From Gossypium raimondii (taxonomy: Eukaryota; Streptophyta; Magnoliopsida; Malvales; Malvaceae), in NCBI RefSeq assembly GCF_025698545.1, contig NC_068566.1, positions 43,689,192 through 43,753,191 of the forward strand: 64,000 bases of DNA. Direction: 5' to 3'. The notes below the pieces were generated by a model. It did no database searches. It saw only the letters and a list, made by a program, of their open reading frames with translations, and was not told the origin of the DNA. The translations under genes were made by a program, and so were the position numbers. Shown piece by piece: positions 47,181 to 58,678 of the stretch (the stretch's first letter is position 1; each line of letters starts with the position of its first letter).

Positions 47181-48226
47181 ATGGCTTTTCCTATTTCTTT
47201 GAGCTTCAATAAGTTTAACGGGTTATCGAAGATTGATGTTTCTGTTTCTTCCTTGGATGTTGGTGGTCTGGTAAAACTTTCCATGATATGGCATAATGTT
47301 ATTGAAAAAGTGTTTACTCTGCTTACAGAGCTTATTGAGATGCTTACATGTAATTCTTGCTTTCTCTTTAGATGCTTACATGTAATTCTTGCTTTCTCTT
47401 TACTTCGTCATTTGAACTGCATGGTGAAGATAAACTATTGGAGATAAAGTTAGAACTTGGGTTTCATTTAATATTATATTGACTTGAGAATTTAGGCCGA
47501 AGCCCTTGTGTTGTATGACATGACAGTTACTTTATTTGCAATATACATTTGCAACACGTCCTCAAGAATTCAGATACACCTCCTCTGCATCAACTCAATC
47601 GAAACACCGGTTCGTATCTTTTTCTTTGTTATGAAAACGCCGATTTCATGAGTCAATGAGGGATAGAAAAATCAAAGAAGAGAGACTTATTCAGGTCCAA
47701 GTATGTAAATATACATCTTCCGAGTTGACCTTGAGATGTTCTTTTGTCATGATTCCTAGGGTGACTGCGAGGCAGTTCCTAAAGCTTTCTTCAAAATTGG
47801 CTATAATTTTTCTAGTAGGCTTATTACATGGAATGCATCACCCATTGTTGAAACTCAGTTAATTGCTATTAGTTCACTATAATGGTTTTGTTAAAATAGG
47901 GAAAATGCACAAATAAATAGAACAATGATACCGTTGTTGGACCTGGTAGTACGCCCACAAAGGGCAGATAGAAAAGGAAATTTGAAATCCAGTGTTATCA
48001 GATGTCTTGAGGTAGTTTAACAAATTAACTTGGAAAGTTTTCAAACTTAAAATTTGTCAATAATGTCTGGAATGACTTTAGAAATGGTGAATATGTTTTT
48101 ACCTCCATTGTAGTACAAATATCGGTATGCTATTCTTCAGTTTGGCTGCAACTTAGTGAAATGAAGTGCTATGTTATTATAACGTATAAACTGCTAAACT
48201 TGATATCGTTTTGTTATGTTAAACAG
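47181..48226. other. intergenic or 5' intron of the uL18-like gene
   Basis: No coding region recognised. A short direct duplication occurs at 47341-47402, where ATGCTTACATGTAATTCTTG is repeated about 30 bases later. The segment ends with an intron acceptor (TGTTAAACAG at 48217-48226). Confidence 0.4.
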
Positions 48227-48247
48227 ATTGTTTGGGAACTCAAAAGG

Positions 48248-48631
48248 ATGACAGTGCTGAAGAGGTATGTGCTGAGGTTGTTCGTATCACTTAAGTACAT
48301 AACAGCAAATGTCGTGGACAGAAATAATGGACGGATAGTTGCAACAGCATCAACGGTTGAACATTCCATCAAGAACTCATTGGAGTGCGGCCGGTCTTGC
48401 AATGCCAAGGCAGCAACCGTTGTCGGTGAGGTATTGGCTATGCGACTCAAGGTGGAAGGTCTTGAGCAAGGACAGGGAAGAGGGATTCATGTTGATGTAA
48501 ACAAGGAGGTCGAGAAGAAAGGCTTTAAGAACCGAACCAAGGTCTGGGCTGTTGTCAATGCCCTTAAGAACCATGGAGTTAAGGTCGTTCTCGAAGATAT
48601 TGAAGACAATCCATCACGGCCAAGTTTCTGA
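48248..48631 (+). CDS. short uL18 (L18p/L5e) family protein, 127 aa
   Basis: A single open coding exon starting MTVLKRYVLRLFVSLKYITA and ending in DNPSRPSF. It has the L18 fold order: strand with NVVDRNNGRIVATAST, helix EHSIKNSLECGRSCNAKAAT with VVGEVLAMRLK, a strand with GIHVDVNKE, and a C-terminal helix RTKVWAVVNALKNHGVKVVL. Plants have a small set of such short uL18-type proteins, in which this domain can bind 5S rRNA. I recognise the family but not the exact role or compartment, and there is no obvious transit peptide. An acceptor 21 bases upstream of the ATG indicates a 5' UTR intron. The ATG was chosen because the frame upstream of 48227 would be intron sequence. Confidence 0.78.
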   Translation: MTVLKRYVLRLFVSLKYITANVVDRNNGRIVATASTVEHSIKNSLECGRSCNAKAATVVGEVLAMRLKVEGLEQGQGRGIHVDVNKEVEKKGFKNRTKVWAVVNALKNHGVKVVLEDIEDNPSRPSF

Positions 48632-51600
48632 TATAGTTTTTGACACAGTACAGGGAAAAGAACAAAAGCCAGATAATATATGGATGTGTATCGTATACTA
48701 CTCTTGTTTCATAAGTAATTTCCAAGCCTGGAAGTTCCACAATGGAACCCTGCAACTTGGAAAATAAACATGTTTCAAGACATGTTTGAGCTCCAGTTTC
48801 ATGTTTCCCTATAGAAATGAAATATTTTTTTATGAAATTAAATTGAGTGAGAATATTATATTATTATTATTGCTTAACATTGTCACAAACAAAATCCAAC
48901 CCCAGCAAAAAGTTAGTTGAATCATAATGACCAAAGGATACTTCCATGTTCATATTCCAAAGAAGTTTGTGCTGTTTTGCCTTTCAAAATTCATCATGAA
49001 AATATAGCATGTGCTGATTCTGCCTCTGGAATAAAGTTCAAAATCCATGCAAAATTATAACAATAATAACTGCATTAATTCTTTTTTTTTTTCAAAATTC
49101 TATAAGCTATATTAAGATCTGAATTCAAAAAAGGAAATACCTTTAACACCTGTAACATATATTTTTCTTTAACACTTTTCCTTTTTATTTATCGGGCAAT
49201 ATCCATATAAAATTGGATTCTTTTCTCATGCATGAAAAATGAATCCTTTTTCTCTTTAACTCTGTTTTTTCTATGTTATCTACTTCTTTATCACATGGGA
49301 TTGAGCTTATGCAATCATCACTTCTTTAAAGGATTCAAAAGACTCTTTAATCACATGGATTTGGAATCTTTAAAGTAAATTTCCCCCCTTTTATACTCTT
49401 TACATTACAAGGAAGAACAGTCTCTATTCATCCATGACATTAAACACTCTTTTGTTTTTCTTTACAATGTCAAAGACTATAATTCATTTTTTTTTGTCTA
49501 AGATATCTTAATCATATTAGACCACGATTAAATCTAGAATCGAACAGAATTGAATCCCCGAACAGAGACAATGCTTTCTCAATGTTATTTTCTTCAATCC
49601 ACGAGACTCGAACCTGAAATCTTACTTAAAAAAACATTCGAACTCCTTATAACTTAACTTAATAAACATTATTAAATTCTCAATTTCTTAACAGTCAACA
49701 TGTATTCATTATTAAACTCTAGTCTTGAAATTTCTTGGTAAGTAGGTGGAATATTCCTTCATTTTCTAAAGCTCCAACCCTTTAATTTCCCTTTCTTGTC
49801 TAGCAAACAAAGAAATTTTGGAATTATTACAAACAACACTAAACTTGTAAAAGGACATAAGATTGCAACCTTTCCCACTCCTTTGTGGAAGTTTCCCCTT
49901 AATTTCACAAAGGAAAATAGGGGCACTGGAAGGAGGGTTTGAGCTGCTATATGCTGCATGAAATAGCACATTTAGGCATCATCATCACCATGATGGGATT
50001 CATGTACATGCATGCCACCCACATCATGACTTTACATGTGCACATGCAAAAGAGATAAGCTTGGGAGGGGAAAAAAGGGGTTAAATCTACATGGCACTAA
50101 ATGATGGGTTTCATTGAAAAATGGAGAGAAAATTGAATATGCTTGCAGAAGGAAATTGTTTGGAAAAAATGGAAGCTCAAATACTGCCAAGAAAACATTT
50201 GATTGAAAGAAAGAAAAAGGAACACTCACATCATCATGAACTTTCTTTCTCATGTTCACTTTTACAAATTTTAGATAATATAGGTCAAATACATCAGGAA
50301 AATTTAGTCCTTATATTTTAATTTGTTATAATTTGATCTATTTCCTATAATTAGTGTTATACTTACCCTATATCATTTAAAAGGTGAAATTATAATTATC
50401 AAAATAATTAATTTTCACTAATTTGCTCTTTTATATAAAAAATCAATTGGTTTTTTTAAAAAGCGAAAATTATAATTCACTAATATATAACAATATCCTA
50501 AATTGTACCAAACCTTACAATGGGGTGATGGCAACATCCACCATGAAGCATTGGCTTGTTGGGTGACTGATTGCCCAGTGTTTGTCCCTTTTTAGCCTTT
50601 TAGTAAACTTTGTAGTAATAAGTTATATTGTATTTTTTGAACATTAATCTCATTATAGGTTTTTGTCATATCTGTTTCTTTTGATATAATGCCTAGAACT
50701 ACCCATGTTCTCTTGCACTGACAACAATACCGATACTAATCAAGCTAAGACTCAATAAACAATTATATTGTACTTTGAACATTAGAAATTTACGAATTTA
50801 TAAATCGTAAAACGTATATAACACAAAATTTCAGGAAAGGGAGTAGAAAGAGCCCATGTACATTACAGCAAGTTGCTCTTATCATGTATCCTGTTCCCTA
50901 ACCAGGACAGCAAAGAAATAGGTTAAAAAATGGCTTGATGCTGAGCACACCTAATAACGACACACAGAAAGTTAAGGGGTTTATTCACAAGGTTCATAGG
51001 CCTGCCTGTTTTCTTTGAAATAATTTGGTAGGTTCTCTCCTCCCCTATTATTCACACCCTTTTGGTCTAAGGGTTTTGAATTTGGGATTTTTTTTTTATC
51101 TTAATTTGATTTTTTATTTTTATAATGTTATAGTAAGTACTAATCGGTATGTTAATTCCTGTTGTTAAAGTATTAACAATGTTATTTATTTGATTTTATA
51201 ATGTTATAGTAGTCCCTTCTCAACCCATAAATAAGAAGATAATATATTTCAGCGCACTCGAACCCATTTCGTCCTGCATTGATAACAATACCCACGTTAA
51301 TTGAGCTAAGATGCAACCAGCAAGTATTAACAATATTATTAGTTGCTAACAATGTTAATAAATTCATGAAAATCATTGAAATATTAATATTGTTATCTAA
51401 CTTATGAATTTCTTTTGTTGTTGTTGTTGAGTTAACCTATGAAAAGCATTATTAAAATAGAGAATAAAATGATATCCAATTAAAGAAAACGAACTAAATT
51501 GGTTAAAATATGTCATAAATTTTTCTACTCTTCAGAAATTTGGAATTTAGTTCTTGTACTTTTATTTTCTAAGAATTTAGTCTTTCTACTTTTCAATTTT

Positions 51601-52519
51601 CAAAATTCAAGTCAAATTGTTAACACCGTTAAATTTATTGGTGTGACATTTTGAAATTAAAAAATATTCACTTGATAGCAATGTAACTAAAAAGGTAACG
51701 TTGTAATGAACCTAAATTTAACAAAATGATCTTTAACAATGTTAATAATTGAACCTGAATTCTAAAATCTGGAAAGTAAATCAACTAAATCCCTAAAAAT
51801 AAAAATACAAGAACTTATAGCATATTTTAACCAATTAAATTCTACAAGAGGGATTAAAACTGAATTAGGCCAACCCTTTTAATGTCATTTTTTATGCTGT
51901 GGACCCAAAGAGTGTCTCTGCCAATTCATTTGTTTGGTGATTCATAGTGGGAGGGAAAGCTTTTGCATATTCACAAAAATTCATGCAAATATCAAATTTG
52001 TTCAATCTTAGAAGTTGTTCACTGATATGACATTTATACATGTGAATTGGGTAATAGGTTGGATTGATTTTGGATGTCAATTCGAATTTAAAAAAAAAAA
52101 AGTTATATTATTTCAATTTCGAGTTATTTTAGACTCTACCCATTCAAATTTACTTGGGAGTATCTGAAATCATTTTGGGAGGAGTACAAAAATGAACAAA
52201 AGTGAATAGATTTGCAAGCAAATTTGAGTCAAAGAGGAAATAAAGTGTGAAGCTGTTATGATTCAAAGAAAGCAGCCTCGTAAGGTTGCAGACATTGATT
52301 GCGAACTGCAAATCTTAATTGTTCATCACATTGAATGGGTTGATGGGTAGGTGTAATCTGTGCGTGCGTTTATGACCAGATGTTTTAAAACAATCGTGTA
52401 TGCTAAAATCCCCTCAATAATCATGCTTTTAAATTTTCGCATTTATTTCAAATGCTTGAAAAAGAAAGAGTGACTCACTTCATCTTCTCCCGTTTCAAAT
52501 GGTAATGAATGTCAGTTGA
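48632..52519. other. intergenic, no gene recognised
   Basis: 3' UTR of the uL18-like gene in the first few hundred bases. After that it is AT-rich with low-complexity stretches. Open frames here (for example 49759-49971, 50121-50321, 51182-51376) lack family resemblance and codon-like composition. A degraded direct repeat pair with TTATAATGTTATAGTA occurs at 51120 and 51196. Confidence 0.4.
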
Positions 52520-53115
52520 GTCCCGACGTAAATATGTAGGGAGTGTTTGATTGAATCAAGTTTAATCGAGCGAAAAAAAATTAACTTGATGAGTTATTTT
52601 TTATCATTTTAATTCGAATTCGAAAAATTTTCGAATCAAGTCAAGTAAAATAAAATTCGAGTTGAATTGAGTGAAATTGTTTGAGTTAAATTAAAAAAAT
52701 TAAACATGTCAAATTAAATTTTTGTTACATTATACTTAATTCCATATTAAAACATATAAATTTAAAATCATATATATTTGAAAACTTTTTCACAATAAAT
52801 ATATATATGTTTTAGTATAATAAATTTGAATCATTAATTAACTTATTTAGGTCCACAAAATTATTGTTTTAAAAACTTTTTAAAATTTAATTTTATTTAT
52901 ATATTTTAAATATTTGAAAATTATTTTGAATTATTTTTATATTTTTTTGTTGAGCGAGACCAATTTATTCATTTTCGAAATTGATAAGGATTATTATTCG
53001 AGTTATTTGAATTATAAAATTTAACTCGATTCAAACTTGAAATTCAAATAACTCAATTCAAGTAATTCGATTTTTATTTTTACTTTTTTAAATCGAATTG
53101 AGTTTTCATGTTAGT
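52520..53115. repeat. MITE-like repeat with TCGAATT/AATTCGA words
   Basis: The left part has ATTGAATCAAGTTTAATCGAG and AATTCGAATTCGAAAAATTT. The right part has AATTCAAATAACTCAATTCA and TCGAATTGAGTTTTCATG. They are partly inverted to each other, with an AT-rich centre. It is similar in style to cotton hAT MITEs with AACTCGAATTCG ends. I cannot fix exact termini or a target-site duplication. Confidence 0.45.
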
Positions 53116-53492
53116 GGATATACATGAGCATTGCCCTTGGGTGGCCATTTATGTCACACTGACATCAACAATGCATATGATGTGATGAGGAAGTAGGGTA
53201 CGGCAGGATCCGGGCATGCTTATGTATTCAGGTGCCTCAATCCAACATCAAAATATGTTTGTTACCAAATTATAAAAACTCCAACTTGATGAACATAGGC
53301 GCAAAACAACACTAATCGCATTGAAAATGGCAACACCAAATTACAATATCAAAACCCTAAAATTAACATTTTATAAAATGCCATCCAAGTTTAACCCAAA
53401 ATGTTGACTTCCAAGTAAACTCTCTGCTTCTCTATTTCTTATTTACACATTCCTTAACATAAAACCCTACGCCATTAAAAATCCATTTCTCC
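53116..53492. other. intergenic / HIPP 3' flank
   Basis: Sequence downstream of the HIPP stop codon on the minus strand, presumably including its 3' UTR. No other feature seen. Confidence 0.4.
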
Positions 53493-54852
53493 TCACATAA
53501 TGGCACAAGCATTAGGGTTCTCATCATTGAACATGTGGTGAGGAGGATGAACAGATACTGGGTAACCCGGCACGTACCCGGAGTAGCCGTGCCCGTAACC
53601 GAACCCATAGCCCGGGTGCTCATATCCTGGGTAAGCGGGCATATATCCAAATTGGGGTTGAACCATAAATTCCATCTTGCTTCCTTCCATCTTAACACCA
53701 CCACCACCACCATGTCCACCATCTTCGGCACCGCCATTGCCACCTTTGTTCTTCTTTTTCCCTCCATCACCGCCGCCACCATTCTCGCCACCCTCATTTT
53801 TGCCATCTTTCTCTTTCTTAGGTGGCACAATCTCAACACTCTTCTTCAGCTTGTCCTTCAATGCCTCAGCCAAGGCCTTAATATCCATAGTCCCCTTCAC
53901 TGTGACCAACTCCTTCACCTCGTCTACTTTGAACTCATGCACACCTGCAAGTTACAATGCCGTCAAAAAAATATTTTAAAAAAAAACCCATAAATTAAAA
54001 CAACTTAACGCACGCCGCCTTTATAGTAACCTACCAAACAGTCAAAAATACATAAAGGGTCATCACCTTTGGTATCGGACACGATTTTGCGAATCTTAAC
54101 AATGCATCCCTGGCACTGGCATTTCAGTTGCACCTTCAAATCTGCCGTCGTTACAGGGGCCTGAATCAAAATTATTCAAATAGAAACAAGAAAATTAGTA
54201 ACAAACTTTTTCAGTTTTCACATTCGAGATCAACATGTAAAACGTTTACCTCTTTGGGTTTCTTCTCTGGTTTCTTATTATTATTGTCATCAGAAGCTTG
54301 ATTTTTCTCTGGTTTTTTCTCCTTTTTCTCTTCTTTGTTATCATCTTTCTTCGGCTGAGGTGAAACGAGGTCAACATTCTTCCTCGTTTTCTTCACGAGT
54401 TTCTCTTTAATGGCGGCCGGATCCACAGCTCCCTGTACAGTCACTTTGTTCGAGTTGCTCTCTGTTTTCACCGTCTCCACCCCTTCCATAAAAAAACAGA
54501 GAATACCCAGAGTGAATAACGGGAAAACCAAGCGAGAAAACAGAAATTTAAAATGTAAAAACATGAATAATACCTTGAAATTCACGAATGCATTTGAGGA
54601 TTTTGAAGGAACATCCTTCACAAAGACAATCGACTTTGAAAACGAAGTTCGAAGAACCCTTTTCCTTCTTTTCTCCTTCATTCCCTCCTTTCTTGTTTCC
54701 ATTCTTTTTCTGCAATAAAGATACAAGATAAAGAGATGGTGTGTAAGTCATGAACTAGAAATCGAAGGAAATGGAACGGCAAAAAAAATAAAACGAGATT
54801 AAAAGAGATGGGAGAAATGAGAATAAATTGTTGCTTAACTGACCTCTCCCAT
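53493..54852 (-). CDS. HIPP3: heavy-metal-associated isoprenylated plant protein (HIPP3-like), 307 aa
   Basis: Exons: 54844-54852 (only Met-Gly-Glu), 54574-54709, 54250-54482, 54067-54160, 53493-53944. They join to 924 nt with GT-AG introns. There are two HMA domains: FVFKVDCLCEGCSFKILKCI with CEGC at 33-36, and LKVQLKCQCQGCIVKIRKIV with CQGC at 142-145. Each CxxC can bind a soft metal or zinc. Lys/Glu-rich and Lys/Asn/Gly-rich linkers separate them, then a Gly/Tyr-rich tail (GYGFGYGHGYSGYVPGY), and the protein ends ...NPNACAIM. CAIM is a CaaX box for farnesylation, so it probably acts at membranes or the nucleus as a metal carrier or sensor. Gene order next to ABCF1 agrees with Arabidopsis HIPP3 (AT5G60800). 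The ATG is chosen because MGEKKN is the family start. A TTTAAATA-like box lies about 90 bases upstream (near 54940). Confidence 0.92.
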
Positions 54853-56432
54853 TGTGAATCGAAAAACCCTTTTACGTTATGATGAATTGGGTTTTTTTGA
54901 AGAGTAGAAAATAGGAGGAAAGGAAGGTGCAGAGAGTTGCAGTATTTAAAGACTGTGGGATGGGATGGTACTATGGTAGAGTTAAATGCCGATATGATGA
55001 TGGGTGGATGTATGTATGCATGTATGGATTCAACCGTGGATTGAGTGGATGGCTTATACGGGTGAGTATTATATCGTATCTAGTCTAATTAAGTAAAAGA
55101 TTTTAAATTAATTGACTTAGATGATAATATAATTACTATCTTATCTCTTTTTTGAAATTAATTTCATTATAGAAAAAGAGGATGAATCACGACCTCCTTC
55201 ACTAATAGCAATGTCAATATAAATCGAGTTAAAATTTAATTGACATGTTTTATTATTATTAAGTTAATATATTTGTTTAATTATGAATTTTTTTGTCTTA
55301 AACTTATCATATCCTTGATATATAAGTGATAACTTTTATTAAATTATTCCAAATAATATAGTTAAGATATTTTATGGTTTTAAAGAGTTAATTGCATTGG
55401 ATATTTTCAAATTATAATTTTTAATTTAAGTTGGTCCTTAAATTTTAAAATATTCTAATTATATCCTTAAGTTATTGGTGTTATATTAATAAGGTCCTTT
55501 TGTTACTAAAATCATTAATTTAATCGTTGAATGACACTTTATTAGTTTATTAAATGAGAATAGTTTATTAAATTAAAATAGAGTTATTACTTAATTAGAA
55601 TTCTAAGTATCTTAATTATCACTTAACTAATATTAGATTTAATTAAAAATTAATAGAAATACCAGGCATGCCTTATCGAAAAACCGAAGTAATAATAAAA
55701 CTGATCACCCATAAATGTAACCCAAATAGAAAAATAAATTATAATTATAAACTATTCTCATCAAATTTAGTAAATTTTTAAATAAACTATTCTCATAAAA
55801 TTACCAAAATAATACATAAAATGCGAATTAGTTTATACTTTTTAAATAGCTTTACTTTAGGTAAAATATATTTACTTTTATAATAAAATAAAAGGCTTTT
55901 ATGAGTAAAAATCATAAATTAAGGGCTTATTTAACTACAAAAATAGGTTGATGGCTTGTTTATTAAATAAAAAAGTGAGTTGAAGGGGAATAAAAAGAAA
56001 ATAATAAATAAGGAGGGCTTAGAAGGCAATTAGCCACATTTCAATTTTAGTGCGCCCAATTCACTTTCAAAATCTGAAATGGTAAATTTGCATGTCAGGT
56101 CCTTGAAACTGCAGGTGGTCACATTTTAGTCCTTTGGCACCATTGGTGCCGCCAATCTCTTTGGCACCTTAGGTGCCGCCAATGTGATTGGCCTGATTAG
56201 GCTGTTGTCAGGTTTTTTTTTTCCTGTTTTTTGTTTTTTTTGCTATATTTTGGTAAATAAAAAAAGTTATAATATTTTGGTAAATAAAAAAGTTATAATA
56301 TTTTGGTAAATTTTCTTTTTTTATAATAATTTTGTAAAAAACCCGTATTTAAGTCATGTTTTAGGCAAACTGTTCCCGTTGTTGCGACATTCACTAATCA
56401 GTGTTGCAATATTGAGAAATTTTGATCTTAAT
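54853..56432. other. HIPP promoter side and AT-rich intergenic
   Basis: 54853-54960 is the HIPP 5' leader and core promoter. The remainder has no gene. 56130-56190 carries the repeated phrase TTTGGCACC...GGTGCCGCCAAT twice, a short inverted motif common in cotton repeats. Confidence 0.4.
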
Positions 56433-58678
56433 TGTAATACCTAAAAATTTTTATAGTAAAATATTAACTTTGATATAATAAAATAAGGAAATAAAGCGAC
56501 AAAAAAGGAAAATTTTGGAGTTATGTCAACATTGGGAAGTATATTATGACATATTAGTTCAAGAAAGGATTAAATCGCAAAAGTGAGAAAAGTTTTGTTA
56601 CCAAGAGTAAATACTAAAAAATTAAGGGGTTAAAGTGTAAATATGAAAAAGTTGAAGGACTAGTGATGTAAATATTTTAAGGGTGGAATGATCTAGAAAC
56701 TAAGGAAAATGGATGGATTAGGACCAAATTGAAAAAGGTAAAGAATTTTGAGGGACTAAATCGCAATTTTACCAAATTAAGTGATAACTCAAGGATGGAA
56801 TTTTAAAAGATCATAAAGGGCAAAATGGTCAATTAGAAGAGAGAGAAATCTAGAAGATAATGATGATGTTGGAGATATTTTATATTAATTAAATAAATAT
56901 TAGTTTATTAGTATTTTAATTTGATTTTTAAATGTTATTTTATTATTTTATTATTATTTTATTTAGTATATATATAAGAAAAGGAAGATGAAGAAGCATG
57001 CAACCCACCATTTTTCCATGCACCAACGTGAGAAAAAGAGAGAAAGAAAGAAAGTTTTGCTTTCTTTACAATTTGGTCCTTCCACCAAAAATTCACCATT
57101 TTCATCTAGAACTTAAAAGAATTTCTATAGCCACCAAGAGAGAAAATTGATAAGGAGACTATTTGGAGCTAGAATATCAAGTTAGATTCAAGAAATAAAG
57201 GCTGGAGTAGAGAGAAAATCAAGTTAAAGATTGAAATCAATAGAGCAAGGTAAGAACATTAAGATTTCAATATATTTTGAGTTTGATATTATTGAAAAGT
57301 AGGAATTGATGTTAATGTAGGATTTATTATATAAGATTCTATGTTCTTGGTATGTTAGTGAAGGGAAACAAGAGGAATTGATAGAAAATATTGTAGAGAA
57401 AGGAAAGGAGGGTGTTATAAATTTGATTATCAACATCTTGCACTAAAACAGTTTTGGGTAGCTGCAGTAGGTTAACTTTGAAAAATCACCATAAATTGTG
57501 GAAATTGAATTAGAGAGTGAATAGGATATGAAATGAAAGTTTAATGAGTATATTTTTACATGAAAGAAACAGAAAAGAGTTATATATTTTGAGATATTTG
57601 AATTTTAGTGAGGCAGGGTCGGATTGATTTTGGAATCCCCTGTTCTAACTTTGATAAATCATTATAAATTATAAAAAAATAGTTGTAATTTTTAATTTAT
57701 ATGATTAAATTCTTTAATGAGTCTAGTTTCAAGAGAAATAAATGACACTACCATCAGAATTTTGTACTAAGAGATATTTGATTTTTAGTGAAGAGAATTA
57801 GAAACGGCAGGCAGTAAAACAGGGGAATCTTTAAAGAATAAACTGTACAAATTTGCTAAACTAAAAATTCTGAAAATTTTATGGTAAAAAGATATATGAG
57901 TCTGGTTTCAGGGAAAATTAAAGGTGCATAATTTGGAGTTCTGTAGCTCCAGATAAAAATAATTTAGTGATACTGACCGGATAGACAGCTTGAAATATAC
58001 TTAAGGTGAATAATGAAACTTTAGAAAATGTTATTTCTAAGAGTGTTAAGTACATTAAGGATGTGGAATGGAGTGGAGGAGGAGGAAAAATATATTTGAA
58101 TATTCTGATAATATGAGTTTATTTTAAAAATAGCTAATTTACATGTTTTAGGTTCAGGGACTAAATTAAATAAAAGTAAAATTTTAGGGTAATTTCGTAA
58201 AAATGGAAAAAAATGACGAAATTTCAAGAATTAATAGTTTTATTGTCTAAATTAATAAATTGAATGAAATTATTAATTTAGATCAAGATCGCGTGGAAAG
58301 TCGAGGGAAATGGAAAATTTCCAAAATGCCCCTGTATCATGGTATTTCTACAATTTAGCCTAGTAAGTTTGTATTACTGTAATTCAAATCTAATTATTAT
58401 TAATTATTGTGTTTTAATTGAAATACATGGTAATTAAATGGAAATTGCTAATGATATGATTTGAATTGTGAGCATGAGAAATTGTGAATTGAATGAAATG
58501 AAAATGAAGCATTGAATTGCATGAGTATGTATCGGGTCCCGTAGGCCCTATTTATTATGAATATAATATTTTAAGGATATATTGTGAAGAATTATAAAAG
58601 CATGTTAAAAAAATTTGAAGGTTTTAATTTAGATGAAATTTTATAACTCGGTTAAATACGTTTACAAGTGGTGTTACA
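56433..58678 (+). mobile_element. degraded Gypsy LTR-like sequence
   Basis: Starts TGTAATACCTAAAAATTTTT and could end GTGGTGTTACA at 58678, both LTR-style. The inside (57437-58020) shares phrases with the LTR arms at 20-27 kb in the plus orientation: GCACTAAAACAGTTTTGG, AAAATTCTGAAAATTTTATGG and GGAGTTCTGTAGCTC. The wording GGGACTAAATCGCAATTTTA also fits. I find no matching 5-bp duplication at the proposed ends, so the limits are uncertain and it may be a composite. Confidence 0.55.

Noticed and set aside
53535-53993. Plus-strand frames opposite the HIPP gene
   Set aside because: Shadows of the Gly/Lys-rich HIPP tail. The minus strand has five consistent exons, HMA motifs and a CaaX end.
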